From assembly GCF_002002885.1 (NCBI RefSeq), contig NZ_CP019510.1, positions 1,674,001-1,738,000 on the forward strand: 64,000 bases of DNA. The letters are read 5' to 3'. Of this stretch, positions 26,122-34,068 are shown piece by piece. The translations under genes were made by a program, and so were the position numbers. The stretch is from Janthinobacterium sp. LM6. GTDB taxonomy: Bacteria; Pseudomonadota; Gammaproteobacteria; Burkholderiales; Burkholderiaceae_D. Each line of letters opens with the position of its first letter. The first letter of the stretch is position 1. A model generated the notes under the pieces. It did no database searches. It saw only the letters and a list, made by a program, of their open reading frames with translations, and had not been told where the DNA came from.

Positions 26122-27326
26122 AGCGCGTGGCCGTCATCGGCGGCGGTATCACGGGCGTCACCACGGCGTATGCGCTGGCGAAGCGCGGCGTGGACGTGAC
26201 CCTGATCGAGCGCCACCGCTATGCCGCCATGGAAACGTCGTATGCGAACGGCGGGCAATTGTCGGCCTCGCACGCGGAAGTGTGGAACCACAAGGCAACG
26301 ATTTTCAACGCCCTGAAATCGATGGCGCGACGCGACGCGCCCTTGCTGCTCCATCCATGGCCCAGCTGGCACAAGCTGAGCTGGTTTGCGCAATTCCTTG
26401 CCGCCATGCCCGCCTACGAGCGCAACACCATCGCCACGGCGCGCCTGGCCATCGCCGCGCGCGCACACTTGTTTGCCTGGGCAGAAGAAGAGAATATTGA
26501 TTTCGATCATCGCCGCGCCGGCATCCTGCATGTGTACCGTGACAAAGCCGGCTTCGAGCGGGCGGCCGGCGTGTCGCGCCTGCTGGCGCAGGGCGGACTG
26601 GAGCGGCGCGCCGTCACGCTGCAAGAAATGCGCACCATCGAGCCGGCCCTGCAAGGCGACTTTTACGGCGGCTACTACACGGACAGCGATTCCACGGGCG
26701 ACATCCACAAATTCACCAGCGGCCTGGCCGACGCCTGCGCCCGCCTGGGCGTGGCCTGCCGCTATGGTGCACAAGTCACCGCGCTGGCGCGCGAGCATGG
26801 CAAGGTACGCATCAGCGAGGGCGAGGACAGCACCCTGTTCGACGCCGTCGTCATCTGCGCGGGCACGGCCAGCCGCGCCATGGCGGCAATGCTGGGCGAC
26901 CACGTGAATGTGTATCCCGTGAAAGGCTATTCGATTACCGTGCAGCTCGACGATGCAGCCAGCCGCGCGGCGGCGCCGAAGGTCAGCCTGCTTGACGATG
27001 CGACCAAGCTGGTCAGCAGCCGCCTGGGCGAAGACCGGCTCAGAGTGGCGGGCACGGCGGAATTCAACGGCTTCAATGACGACATCCGCGCCGACCGCAT
27101 CCGCCCGCTGGTGCGCTGGGTGGAGCAGTGTTTTCCGGGCATCAATACACGCAAGGTGATCCCGTGGGCGGGCTTGCGCCCCATGCTGCCCGACATGCTG
27201 CCGAAAGTGGGGCCGGGCAAGGCGCCGGGCGTGTATTACAACACGGGCCACGGCCACCTGGGCTGGACCCTGGCGGCCGCCACGGCGGAGATGGTGGCCA
27301 TGATGGTGGACAAGGCGGCTGCTTAG
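26118..27326 (+). CDS. FAD-dependent D-amino acid dehydrogenase (DadA-like)
   Basis: The 402-residue flavoprotein begins KRVAVIGGGITGVTTAYALA, the dinucleotide-binding fold, and has SYANGGQLSASHAEVWN, the DadA-type active-site loop. The C-terminus carries GLRPMLPDMLPKVG and NTGHGHLGWTLAAATAE, which bind FAD. DadA oxidises D-amino acids to 2-oxo acids and passes electrons to the respiratory chain at the inner membrane. Its start overlaps the HxlR stop (ATGA). The TAG stop lies inside the 8-bp target duplication of the downstream insertion sequence, which leaves the protein intact. Confidence 0.88.
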   Translation: MKRVAVIGGGITGVTTAYALAKRGVDVTLIERHRYAAMETSYANGGQLSASHAEVWNHKATIFNALKSMARRDAPLLLHPWPSWHKLSWFAQFLAAMPAYERNTIATARLAIAARAHLFAWAEEENIDFDHRRAGILHVYRDKAGFERAAGVSRLLAQGGLERRAVTLQEMRTIEPALQGDFYGGYYTDSDSTGDIHKFTSGLADACARLGVACRYGAQVTALAREHGKVRISEGEDSTLFDAVVICAGTASRAMAAMLGDHVNVYPVKGYSITVQLDDAASRAAAPKVSLLDDATKLVSSRLGEDRLRVAGTAEFNGFNDDIRADRIRPLVRWVEQCFPGINTRKVIPWAGLRPMLPDMLPKVGPGKAPGVYYNTGHGHLGWTLAAATAEMVAMMVDKAAA

Positions 27327-27331
27327 TTCTT
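27324..27331. repeat. Target-site duplication TAGTTCTT (left)
   Basis: TAGTTCTT directly abuts the left end of the IS1595-family element and is repeated exactly at 28392-28399. Its first three bases are the stop codon of the dadA-like gene. Confidence 0.9.
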
Positions 27332-28391
27332 GGCTATGTCACCGTCAAATGTGGGAATGCTCCGAGTGTTGCCTTCAATAATGTTTCCGGCGAACGGATA
27401 CGCCCGGCGTCGAGTATCCAGCGCCAGCCCAGGTAATTCGGCAGGTAGCGCGTCGCCACGCCGTGAAAGGGGCGTAGCCATTCCCGCAGGCGGCTGTGAT
27501 AGGCATTGACGTGCTGCACATGCACGGCGCCCTGCACCCGGATGCCTGCGCGCAAATTGACGGCCTGGTGGCTGATCCCCGCTTCACGGGCAAAGGCGCG
27601 ATAGGCGGCATGGCCATCGGTGAGCAACAGGATATCTTTGTCGATCATGGGCAACAGATAATGGCGCACCTGCGCCTTCGTCAGCGCTCCTTTTCCCGTG
27701 ACGAAATCGAGGGTCTGCCCCGTGCGGTCGCGCGCCACCAGGATGCAGACTTGCTCATCGGAAATGCCACGTTTGCGGGCATGACCGCCCCGGCGGCGCG
27801 CCGGACGGGTCAGATGCCGCGATCCCTTTTCCGATTCGAGCACATACAGTTCGTCCGCTTCAGCGATGCCATGCAGGCAATGCGGCCGGTCCGTTTTTGC
27901 CAACGATAAAAACCGGTGGCGCCAGCGAAAGGTGGTGTTGCGGTGCACGCCCAGCTGTAACGCCGCCTTGCGCAGGGAATCGGATGCCAGCAGGCAATCG
28001 GCGTAATCGAGCCACAGTGATTTATGGCGCAAGCGCGCCAGCGGCGTGCCGGTGAGCGCATTGAAGGTGCGGCCGCACGGCACGCAACGGTAGCGCTGCA
28101 GTCCGTGCGCATGGCCATGCCGGTGAGCATGATTGCTCTTGCAGGCAGGACAGTGCAAGCGCTGCCGGCCCACGTTTTCGACGAGTACCGCGGCAGCGTC
28201 CTGCGGTGCGCTTCCTTGCAGCAGAGCGATACCCGCCCGGCGCTGGCGACGGTTCAGTGCGGCGAACTGGGCGATGAAGGTTTTCCATTGGCCGGTCTGC
28301 ATGGAGGGCTCCCGTTTGTCTGCGATGTACACTCAGACAGCAGGGATACAGGATGATTCCCGGACTTCCCCTACTTAGCGGGGACAGAGCC
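27332..28391 (-). mobile_element. IS1595-family insertion sequence, intact (1060 bp)
   Basis: The element is bounded by imperfect terminal inverted repeats, GGCTATGTCACCGTCAAAT at the left and GGCTCTGTCCCCGCTAAGT (complement) at the right, and flanked by a perfect 8-bp duplication TAGTTCTT, the size usual for IS1595. It holds one intact transposase gene. It lies exactly between the 3' ends of two convergent genes and disrupts neither. The perfect duplication suggests a fairly recent insertion. Confidence 0.92.
27334..28302 (-). CDS. IS1595-family transposase (ISXO2-like)
   Basis: The 322-residue transposase has an N-terminal zinc ribbon (CPACKSNHAHRHG ... CVPCGRTFN) and a helix-turn-helix region around KAALQLGVHRNTTFRWRHRF. 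The ISXO2-like catalytic domain has an Asp in IAEADELYV, an Asp in LLLTDGHAAY and an Asn in VNAYHSRLREW, the DDN pattern of some IS1595 subgroups. There is no frameshift or early stop, so the element could still be active. GGGAG precedes the ATG; a GTG ten codons upstream is an alternative. Confidence 0.92.
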   Translation of the reverse strand: MQTGQWKTFIAQFAALNRRQRRAGIALLQGSAPQDAAAVLVENVGRQRLHCPACKSNHAHRHGHAHGLQRYRCVPCGRTFNALTGTPLARLRHKSLWLDYADCLLASDSLRKAALQLGVHRNTTFRWRHRFLSLAKTDRPHCLHGIAEADELYVLESEKGSRHLTRPARRRGGHARKRGISDEQVCILVARDRTGQTLDFVTGKGALTKAQVRHYLLPMIDKDILLLTDGHAAYRAFAREAGISHQAVNLRAGIRVQGAVHVQHVNAYHSRLREWLRPFHGVATRYLPNYLGWRWILDAGRIRSPETLLKATLGAFPHLTVT

Positions 28392-29470
28392 TAGTTCTTC
28401 GGCAATAGATCGCTGAGCGCGGCGCGGCCCTTGACGGTGAGGAAGGGGCCGACCTTGCTGTACGGCAGTAAGAAATCGTTTTCGCAGCCGCTGCCGTTCG
28501 AGTCTTCCCAGAACGACACCCCTTCCGGCTTCAGGGACAGGTGGAAGCGGCCGCGGCCGTCGTAATCCGTGCCCTTGCATTCGGCATCGATTTTCACGTC
28601 CTTGAACAGGGCCTGGCGCAGGCGGTCAGGCAATTCGGCCTTGTCGTCGCCATCGCTGGCGCTGGCGCCAAACCAGTTCCACACGTCCGTTTCCTGGCCC
28701 GTCTTCACGTCCCAGGTGCGGAACTTGATGGAGATGCCGCTGGCGCCATAGCCTGCCGCCCAGCGGTAGAACTTGATCGTCACCCAGCGCGGCGACCAGT
28801 AGGTCGGCTCCGCATACACTTCGTCTTCCGTCGTGAAACCGTTGCGGCCCAGGTACTCGCGGCGCGTGGCATAGAAGTCGGCCAGGTCTTTTTTGTTTTT
28901 TGCCAGCACGGCGCGCAGCTGCGCATTGATTTTTGTCACGCCATCGCCGGGCGCGATCAATTCCACGGTGATGGTGTCGCCCACTTGCAGGTTGCGGTAT
29001 TGCTTGCCTTCGAAGGCGATCGGTTTGCTCGTCTTGGTATTGGGAAAATCTTCCAGCGCCAGGTTGTAGGCATCGCTGGCGCAGGACGGATGCTCGCGGT
29101 CGCCCGCCGCTTCCAGCAGGGTCAGGGCCAGGGGCAGGGTCTTGCCGCTTTTCGGATCCGCCCAGGTGCCGGTGACTTTGCCATCTTGCGGCGCATTCAA
29201 GGACCAGGTGCCCGTCGTGTCGCCCTTGGCGTCGAGTTCCTGCCACAGCGTCTTGCCGTTCGGCTTGGTCAGCATGATCGGCGTCTTGTAGCGCGTGTAG
29301 TAATAGTTGCCGCTGCGGTCCGCGCCTTGCGTGGGGCTGGGCTGGTTGAAGCAAGCCACGATATTGGCCTTGCCCACGGTGCCCTGCCACACCCCTTGCA
29401 CGGGCGGCTCGGCCGCCATGGCGGCGTGCAGGGCGGGCAGGGTCAGGCAAGCAAACAGAAAGCGGCGCAT
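28391..29470 (-). CDS. Exported protein of unknown function (359 residues)
   Basis: The protein has a signal peptide (MRRFLFACLTLPALHAAMA, cleaved near AMA-A). An N-terminal beta-rich region of about 120 residues (VQGVWQGTVGKANIVACFN, then GTWADPKSGKTLPLALTLLE) resembles secreted domains that bracket a stress or hydrolase unit. The C-terminal half contains YNLALEDFP and WVTIKFYRWAAGYGASG, which I do not recognise. It is probably periplasmic. GAGGAAAAACCG precedes the ATG. The stop codon is now TAG and borrows its G from the terminal base of the adjoining insertion sequence; before insertion the codon would have been TAA. Confidence 0.75.
   Translation of the reverse strand: MRRFLFACLTLPALHAAMAAEPPVQGVWQGTVGKANIVACFNQPSPTQGADRSGNYYYTRYKTPIMLTKPNGKTLWQELDAKGDTTGTWSLNAPQDGKVTGTWADPKSGKTLPLALTLLEAAGDREHPSCASDAYNLALEDFPNTKTSKPIAFEGKQYRNLQVGDTITVELIAPGDGVTKINAQLRAVLAKNKKDLADFYATRREYLGRNGFTTEDEVYAEPTYWSPRWVTIKFYRWAAGYGASGISIKFRTWDVKTGQETDVWNWFGASASDGDDKAELPDRLRQALFKDVKIDAECKGTDYDGRGRFHLSLKPEGVSFWEDSNGSGCENDFLLPYSKVGPFLTVKGRAALSDLLPKN
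28392..28399. repeat. Target-site duplication TAGTTCTT (right)
   Basis: This is the exact copy of 27324-27331. Its first two bases, with the terminal C of the insertion sequence, form the complement of the stop codon of the downstream minus-strand gene. Confidence 0.9.
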
Positions 29471-29537
29471 CGGTTTTTCCTCTCGTGGGCGAAGGCCGAT
29501 TTTACATGGCCCCGCCCACGAGATGCCACACCTCAAC

Positions 29538-30572
29538 TTATTTGGCCGGACGCTCCTGCGCCACCACGGCCATCGCCGCGCCCAGGTAGTGCAGCATGGC
29601 GGCGTCGACGAAGCTGCCTTCCATCAGACGCGGTTCCTGCTGGTGCGCCTGGCGGAATTTCAGCTGCGTGGCCGGGTTCGTGCCCGCATACGAGCGGAAC
29701 AGATCCAGCCACTGCCGCGCCAGTTGCAGCACGGCCGGGTCGGTGGGCGGCGTGCGCGCATCCATGGCGGCGCGCACGGCGGCGATCAGGGCCGGCCACT
29801 CGCCCGAGCGCCTGCCGTAGTTGGCGAGTAAATACGCGTATTCCTGCTCATCGAGGAAAGGCCGGTACAGCGCAATGCGCGAAGCGTTGAAGGCGGCGAT
29901 GATGAATTGCATCACGTCCGCATCGACGCTGGTCGTCGCCTGCATCGATGGTTCCTGTTCGTGCATGCTGTTCAGGCGCGCGAACAGGCCCGGGTGGGCG
30001 CCCGTGTCGCGCACCAGCTTGACCATCCATTCCGTGGCCAGAGCTTGTGCCTGCGCATCGCCGGGGCCGGCGCCCGCCTCCCTGGCGGCGCGCACGCGCG
30101 TCACCAGTGCCTTCCATTCCTGTTCCACGGCGCTATCTGTCAGCAGCGGCAGCTGTTGCAGTTCTTCGGGACTAAAGTATTTGTCGTACATGGTCATTAA
30201 CTCCATTGTGGTAAGCCACTCGGCCAGTTCCGGCGCCTGCCCCTGCGCCAGTTGCGCCTGCAGGGTGCGCAGGCGTTCGCGCAAGGTGGAAGCTTGCGCG
30301 ATCTGGCGTTCCAGCATGGCGATCTGCTGCGCCACGATGGAATGCAAAGGCAGCTCCGGGCCGGCGAGGGCGTTGGCGATATCGGCCAGCGACAGCCCGA
30401 ACTTGCGCAGCGCCATGATCCGGTGCAGCCGGTCCATGTCGCCGTGCTGGTACAGGCGGTAGCCAGTTTGCGTGCGCGCCGAGGGCGAGAGCAGACCGAT
30501 GCTGTCGTAGTGGTGCAGGGTGCGGATGCTCAAGCCTGTCATCTTGGCCAGTTCACCGATTTTCAACAGCAT
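29538..30572 (-). CDS. MerR family regulator with TipAS-like C-terminal region
   Basis: The 344-residue protein has an N-terminal MerR DNA-binding domain (KIGELAKMTGLSIRTLHHYD, then GYRLYQHGDMDRLHRIMALR), a coiled dimerisation helix to about residue 120, and a long C-terminal region with the MYDKYFSPEELQQL motif of TipAS antibiotic-recognition domains. The C-terminus holds a second similar helical unit, so the effector part may be doubled. TipAS proteins bind thiopeptides and other hydrophobic drugs. A perfect palindrome just upstream is its likely operator. Confidence 0.88.
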   Translation of the reverse strand: MLLKIGELAKMTGLSIRTLHHYDSIGLLSPSARTQTGYRLYQHGDMDRLHRIMALRKFGLSLADIANALAGPELPLHSIVAQQIAMLERQIAQASTLRERLRTLQAQLAQGQAPELAEWLTTMELMTMYDKYFSPEELQQLPLLTDSAVEQEWKALVTRVRAAREAGAGPGDAQAQALATEWMVKLVRDTGAHPGLFARLNSMHEQEPSMQATTSVDADVMQFIIAAFNASRIALYRPFLDEQEYAYLLANYGRRSGEWPALIAAVRAAMDARTPPTDPAVLQLARQWLDLFRSYAGTNPATQLKFRQAHQQEPRLMEGSFVDAAMLHYLGAAMAVVAQERPAK

Positions 30573-30610
30573 GGGGTACTCCTTTCCGGGTGCGTGCAAG
30601 CAGAATCGCA

Positions 30611-30627
30611 CCTGACGTAACGTCAGG
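30611..30627 (-). promoter_or_regulatory. MerR-type operator, CCTGACGTAACGTCAGG
   Basis: This 17-bp palindrome is flanked on the minus strand by TTGACC (complement of 30627-30632) as a -35-like hexamer. This matches the MerR arrangement in which the operator fills a long -35/-10 spacer. It lies 39 nt upstream of the MerR-TipAS ATG, implying autoregulation. Confidence 0.75.
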
Positions 30628-30659
30628 GTCAAGCGGAATTTTCAACTGAATTAACTGAA

Positions 30660-31574
30660 TCAACTGATCGTCAGCCGCTGCCGCAGTTCCTGCAGCAGGG
30701 TGCCTGTTTTCGGCGTCAGCTGGCGCGCCAGCGGCCACGCCAGGTACAGGGGCAAGCCTTGCGTGGCCAGTGCCGGCAGCACCGCCACGATGGCGCCCGT
30801 GGCCAGGTGCTCGTGCACCAGCCAGGTGGCCAGCTGCGCCACGCCCAGGCCGGCCAGTACGGCGGCCGTGCGCGCTTCCGCGTCGCCCACCGTCATGCGG
30901 GGAGATGCCAGGCGGTGCTCGACCTGCCCGCCCGTGGCGACGTCAGGGAAGACCCACGGCATGGGCGAACCGTCGCCGCGCCCGTAGGCGATGCAGTCGT
31001 GGCCATCCAGATCCGCGATGGACGCGGGCGTGCCGCGCCGCGCCAGGTAGCCGGGCGCCGCGCACAGGATCAGCTGTTCGTCGCCCAGGTGCATCTGGCC
31101 CAGCGCGGCCGGCCAGTGCGAGGGCGCGCCGATGCGCACGGCGATGTCGATGCGCTCCTCGAACAGGTCGACGAAGCGGTCGCTGAAGGCGATCGACGGC
31201 TGCAAGCGCGGATACTGCACGCACAGCTCCAGCAGGGCCGGCATCACGCGCAGGCGCCCGTACGAGGCGGGCAAGCCGATGCGCACCTGGCCCGCCAGTT
31301 CCGTCGCGTGTTCGGCCAGCACGTCTTCCGCGTCCATCAGTTCCTGCAGCACGCGCTTGCAAGTGGCGTAGTAGGCGCGGCCCGCGTCGCTCAGTTTCAG
31401 CCGGCGCGTGCTGCGCTCGAACAGCAGCACGCCCAGCCGTTCCTCCAGCCGCGCCACGCTCTTGCTGACGGCCGAGCTGCTCAGGTGCAGGCGCTCGGCC
31501 GCCTTGGTAAAACTGCCCGCGTCGGCCGTGGCGAGAAATGGCGTGAGGCCCTTTAGATGTTCCGATGAAAACAT
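30660..31574 (-). CDS. LysR family transcriptional regulator
   Basis: The 304-residue protein has the LysR winged helix-turn-helix (LTPFLATADAGSFTKAAERL, then SSSAVSKSVARLEERLGVLL) and an effector-binding domain with IAVRIGAPSHWPAALGQMHL. It belongs to the CrgA/AaeR-like group that often controls a divergently transcribed reductase. It is divergent from the PRISE-type reductase gene, and three TCGCGGAT sites lie in the 97-nt gap, a likely regulatory region for both genes. Confidence 0.92.
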   Translation of the reverse strand: MFSSEHLKGLTPFLATADAGSFTKAAERLHLSSSAVSKSVARLEERLGVLLFERSTRRLKLSDAGRAYYATCKRVLQELMDAEDVLAEHATELAGQVRIGLPASYGRLRVMPALLELCVQYPRLQPSIAFSDRFVDLFEERIDIAVRIGAPSHWPAALGQMHLGDEQLILCAAPGYLARRGTPASIADLDGHDCIAYGRGDGSPMPWVFPDVATGGQVEHRLASPRMTVGDAEARTAAVLAGLGVAQLATWLVHEHLATGAIVAVLPALATQGLPLYLAWPLARQLTPKTGTLLQELRQRLTIS

Positions 31575-31575
31575 G

Positions 31576-31639
31576 ATCCGCGAATTTTATTCATGAATAG
31601 GATGAAATAGTATCGCGGATAAGAATTGGTGTCGCGGAT
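31576..31639. promoter_or_regulatory. Three TCGCGGAT motifs between divergent LysR and reductase genes
   Basis: TCGCGGAT occurs at 31613-31620 and 31632-31639 in the same orientation, 19 bp apart, and inverted (ATCCGCGA) at 31576-31583. ATTCATGAAT, a 10-bp palindrome, lies between. The layout fits a LysR recognition and activation site pair. Confidence 0.6.
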
Positions 31640-31671
31640 ATGATGTTTTTTTCTTTCGGAGGTTTTCTCTC

Positions 31672-32739
31672 ATGCAAAAACACGCCCTCATCATCGGCGC
31701 CAGCGGCGTCATCGGCAACAATCTGGCCACGCACTTGCTGGCGCAGGGCTGGCGGGTGACGGGCGTCTCGCGCGGACGCACGCCTGTCCCCGCAGGCTGC
31801 ACTTCCCTGCAATTGGATGCGACGGATGGCGCGGCCGTCAGCGCCGCCCTGGCGGGCCTGGACGCCAGCCACGTCTTTTTCACGGCCTGGGCACGCCAGG
31901 CAAACGAGCAGGAAAACATCCGCGTCAACGGCGCCATGGTGGCCAATGTGCTGGCCGCGCTGGGGCCAAACGGCCGCTTGCGCCACGCGGCCCTGGTGAC
32001 GGGCCTCAAGCATTACCTGGGACCGTTCGACGCGTATGGCAAGGGCAGCGTTCCCGTCACGCCATTTCGCGAAGAGCAGGGCCGGCAGGCGGTCGAGAAT
32101 TTTTACTATGCTCAGGAAGACCGGCTGTTTGAGGCGGCCGCGCAGTACGGATTTACGTGGAGCGTGCACCGCCCGCACACCATCATCGGCTACGCGCTGG
32201 GCAATGCCATGAACATGGGCCTGACCCTGGCCGTATATGCGAATTTGTGCAAGGCCGGCGGCCAGCCCTTCGTGTTTCCCGGTTCGCCCGCGCAATGGCA
32301 CGGCTTGTCCGATATGACGGACGCGGGCCAGATCGCGCGCCACCTGGCGTGGGCGGCCGACAGCCCTTGCGCGCGCAACGAAGATTTTAATATCGTCAAT
32401 GGCGACGTATTCCGCTGGAAGTGGCTGTGGCCGCGCCTGGCCGCCTATTTCGGCGTCGAAGCGGCTGGTCTGCCCGAGGTGATGGCGCCGCTGGCCGAGC
32501 GCATGCAGGATGCCCCCGCCCAGTGGCGCGCCATTGCGCAGCAGCATGATCTGGTCGAGCTGGATGTCGGCCGCCTCGCTTCCTGGTGGCATACGGATGC
32601 CGACCTGGGCCGGCCGATGGAAGTGATGACGGACATGGGCAAGAGCCGCAAGGCGGGCTTCCCCGATTACCAGGATACGCAAGACGCCTTCTTCAACCTG
32701 TTCGAGAAGTTGAAGGCGGAGCGCATCATTCCGCGCTGA
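31672..32739 (+). CDS. PRISE-family (progesterone 5-beta-reductase/iridoid synthase-like) SDR reductase
   Basis: The 355-residue protein is an extended short-chain dehydrogenase: HALIIGASGVIGNNLATHLL is the NAD(P)-binding glycine motif, and VTGLKHYLGPFDAYG carries the Lys that characterises PRISE enzymes. VENFYYAQEDRLFEAA holds the conserved Tyr region, and WSVHRPHTIIGYALGNAMNM follows. PRISE enzymes reduce activated C=C bonds in enones; the bacterial substrate is unknown. The ATG follows GGAGG. The 3' end overlaps the convergent lipoprotein gene by 14 nt. Confidence 0.88.
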   Translation: MQKHALIIGASGVIGNNLATHLLAQGWRVTGVSRGRTPVPAGCTSLQLDATDGAAVSAALAGLDASHVFFTAWARQANEQENIRVNGAMVANVLAALGPNGRLRHAALVTGLKHYLGPFDAYGKGSVPVTPFREEQGRQAVENFYYAQEDRLFEAAAQYGFTWSVHRPHTIIGYALGNAMNMGLTLAVYANLCKAGGQPFVFPGSPAQWHGLSDMTDAGQIARHLAWAADSPCARNEDFNIVNGDVFRWKWLWPRLAAYFGVEAAGLPEVMAPLAERMQDAPAQWRAIAQQHDLVELDVGRLASWWHTDADLGRPMEVMTDMGKSRKAGFPDYQDTQDAFFNLFEKLKAERIIPR

Positions 32740-33745
32740 CGGACTCCGCGGCAGCCGGTGGCGGGGCTGCCGCCGCCGCTGCCGCCGCATTGGCCGCATT
32801 GGCCGCATTTGCCTTATGCTGCTGCGCCCGCTGCCATTCGAGGCCCGGGCGGTCGACGCGAAATTGCAGCAGCCGTCCCTGCACCACTTCCGTCACGTAT
32901 GCCGTGCGGCCATCGGGACCGCCGAAGGTGATGTTACTCGGCTTGGCGCCGGGCACGCTGATCTCGCGCAAGATGCGTCCCTGCGGCGACAATTTGACCA
33001 CGCTGCCCTTGCCGTAGCGCGTCACGTACAGGTTGCCGTCGACGTCCACGCGCATGCCGTCCATGCCGAAATCGTCGAACTTGATCAGCAAGCGCTTGCC
33101 GCTCAGGCTGCCGTCCGCGGCGATGTCATACATCCAGATATTGCGCTGCACGCTTTCATTCACGTACAAGATCTTGCCGTCGGGGCTGACCTCGATGCCG
33201 TTGGCCGTGCCCATGGTGTCGAGTGCCAGGGTCACGGTGCCGTCCTGCGCGATGCGCCACACGCGGCCCGTGTTTTCCTTCCAGTTCGGGTCGCTCGCAT
33301 ACAGCACGTCATCGGCCGTGATGGCGATGTCGTTCGGCTGCGTCATGCGCGGCTCGCGCGCGTGGATGGTCAGCGCGCGCGTGGCCGGATCGACCAGGTA
33401 GATCGTGTGTTCCATGTAGTCGGCCAAATACATCTGCCCGCGGCTGCCGAAGCGGATGCCGTTGGCGATGCTGGTGCCGGGCAGGGTCAGGTAGACCTCG
33501 CTCATGCCGCCGGGGCTGACCTTGCCGATGGTTTGCTGGCGCGCAAAGTTGACGGCATAGATATTGCCGTCCGCATCGACGGCCGGGCCTTCGACGCCCT
33601 TGGTGAACGAGTGCGCGGGCGTCAGGGTGGTGGCGAGGAACAGCGTCTCGTGCGCGGGCGGGCTGGCGCAGGCGGACAGATTGGCCAGCGCGGCGGCCAG
33701 CACGGCGGCGCGCAGCGACGCCAGGGCGTTTCGGGAATCGGGCAT
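32726..33745 (-). CDS. SMP-30/gluconolactonase-like six-bladed propeller lipoprotein
   Basis: The 339-residue protein has a lipoprotein signal (AALANLSACAS, Cys as lipid site) and a beta-propeller with the SMP-30/LRE pattern: KGVEGPAVDADGNIYAV, GTANGIEVSPDGKILYVNE, FDDFGMDGMRVDVDGNLYVT and a GGPDGRTAYVTE blade near the end. The Glu, Asn and Asp ligands of the central metal appear conserved, so a lactone or sugar-acid hydrolase role is possible. The C-terminus is a low-complexity Ala/Asn/Pro tail encoded by short GC-rich repeats near 32757-32815. It overlaps the convergent reductase gene by 14 nt. Confidence 0.87.
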   Translation of the reverse strand: MPDSRNALASLRAAVLAAALANLSACASPPAHETLFLATTLTPAHSFTKGVEGPAVDADGNIYAVNFARQQTIGKVSPGGMSEVYLTLPGTSIANGIRFGSRGQMYLADYMEHTIYLVDPATRALTIHAREPRMTQPNDIAITADDVLYASDPNWKENTGRVWRIAQDGTVTLALDTMGTANGIEVSPDGKILYVNESVQRNIWMYDIAADGSLSGKRLLIKFDDFGMDGMRVDVDGNLYVTRYGKGSVVKLSPQGRILREISVPGAKPSNITFGGPDGRTAYVTEVVQGRLLQFRVDRPGLEWQRAQQHKANAANAANAAAAAAAAPPPAAAESVSAE

Positions 33746-33820
33746 CAAGGTTCTCTGTAGGGCAAAGGTGGCGTATGTTACCCGACGCGCGCCAGGCGGG
33801 GCGCCATGCTACACCTCACC

Positions 33821-34063
33821 TCAGGCGGCCACGACGACGAGGTCGGGGAAGTCGTCCTGCCAGCCTTCCCACTCGTCTTGCAGATGGGCGTGCATGCCGG
33901 CCCGGTCTTGCGCCAGATCAAACGCGTCCGCGCTGGCCAGCAGAAAATGGGCGATGGCGCGCAGGGTGGCCGGATCGGCCTGTATCGTCACGTCGGAGCA
34001 GGGCAGGGGCCGTTCTGCGGCCGCGTCTTGCAGATAGCAGTGCAGCGATAAATGTGGGGTCAT
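33821..34063 (-). CDS. Small acidic protein (80 residues), possibly Imm32-like
   Basis: The protein has a CSDVTIQADPATLRAIAHFL segment followed by an acidic tail with EWEGWQDDFPDLVV. This pattern reminds me of small immunity-type proteins (Imm32), but I could not confirm it. There is no signal peptide. It lies 5 nt downstream of the 249-residue unknown gene on the same strand, so the two are probably co-transcribed. Confidence 0.5.
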   Translation of the reverse strand: MTPHLSLHCYLQDAAAERPLPCSDVTIQADPATLRAIAHFLLASADAFDLAQDRAGMHAHLQDEWEGWQDDFPDLVVVAA

Positions 34064-34068
34064 GAGGT

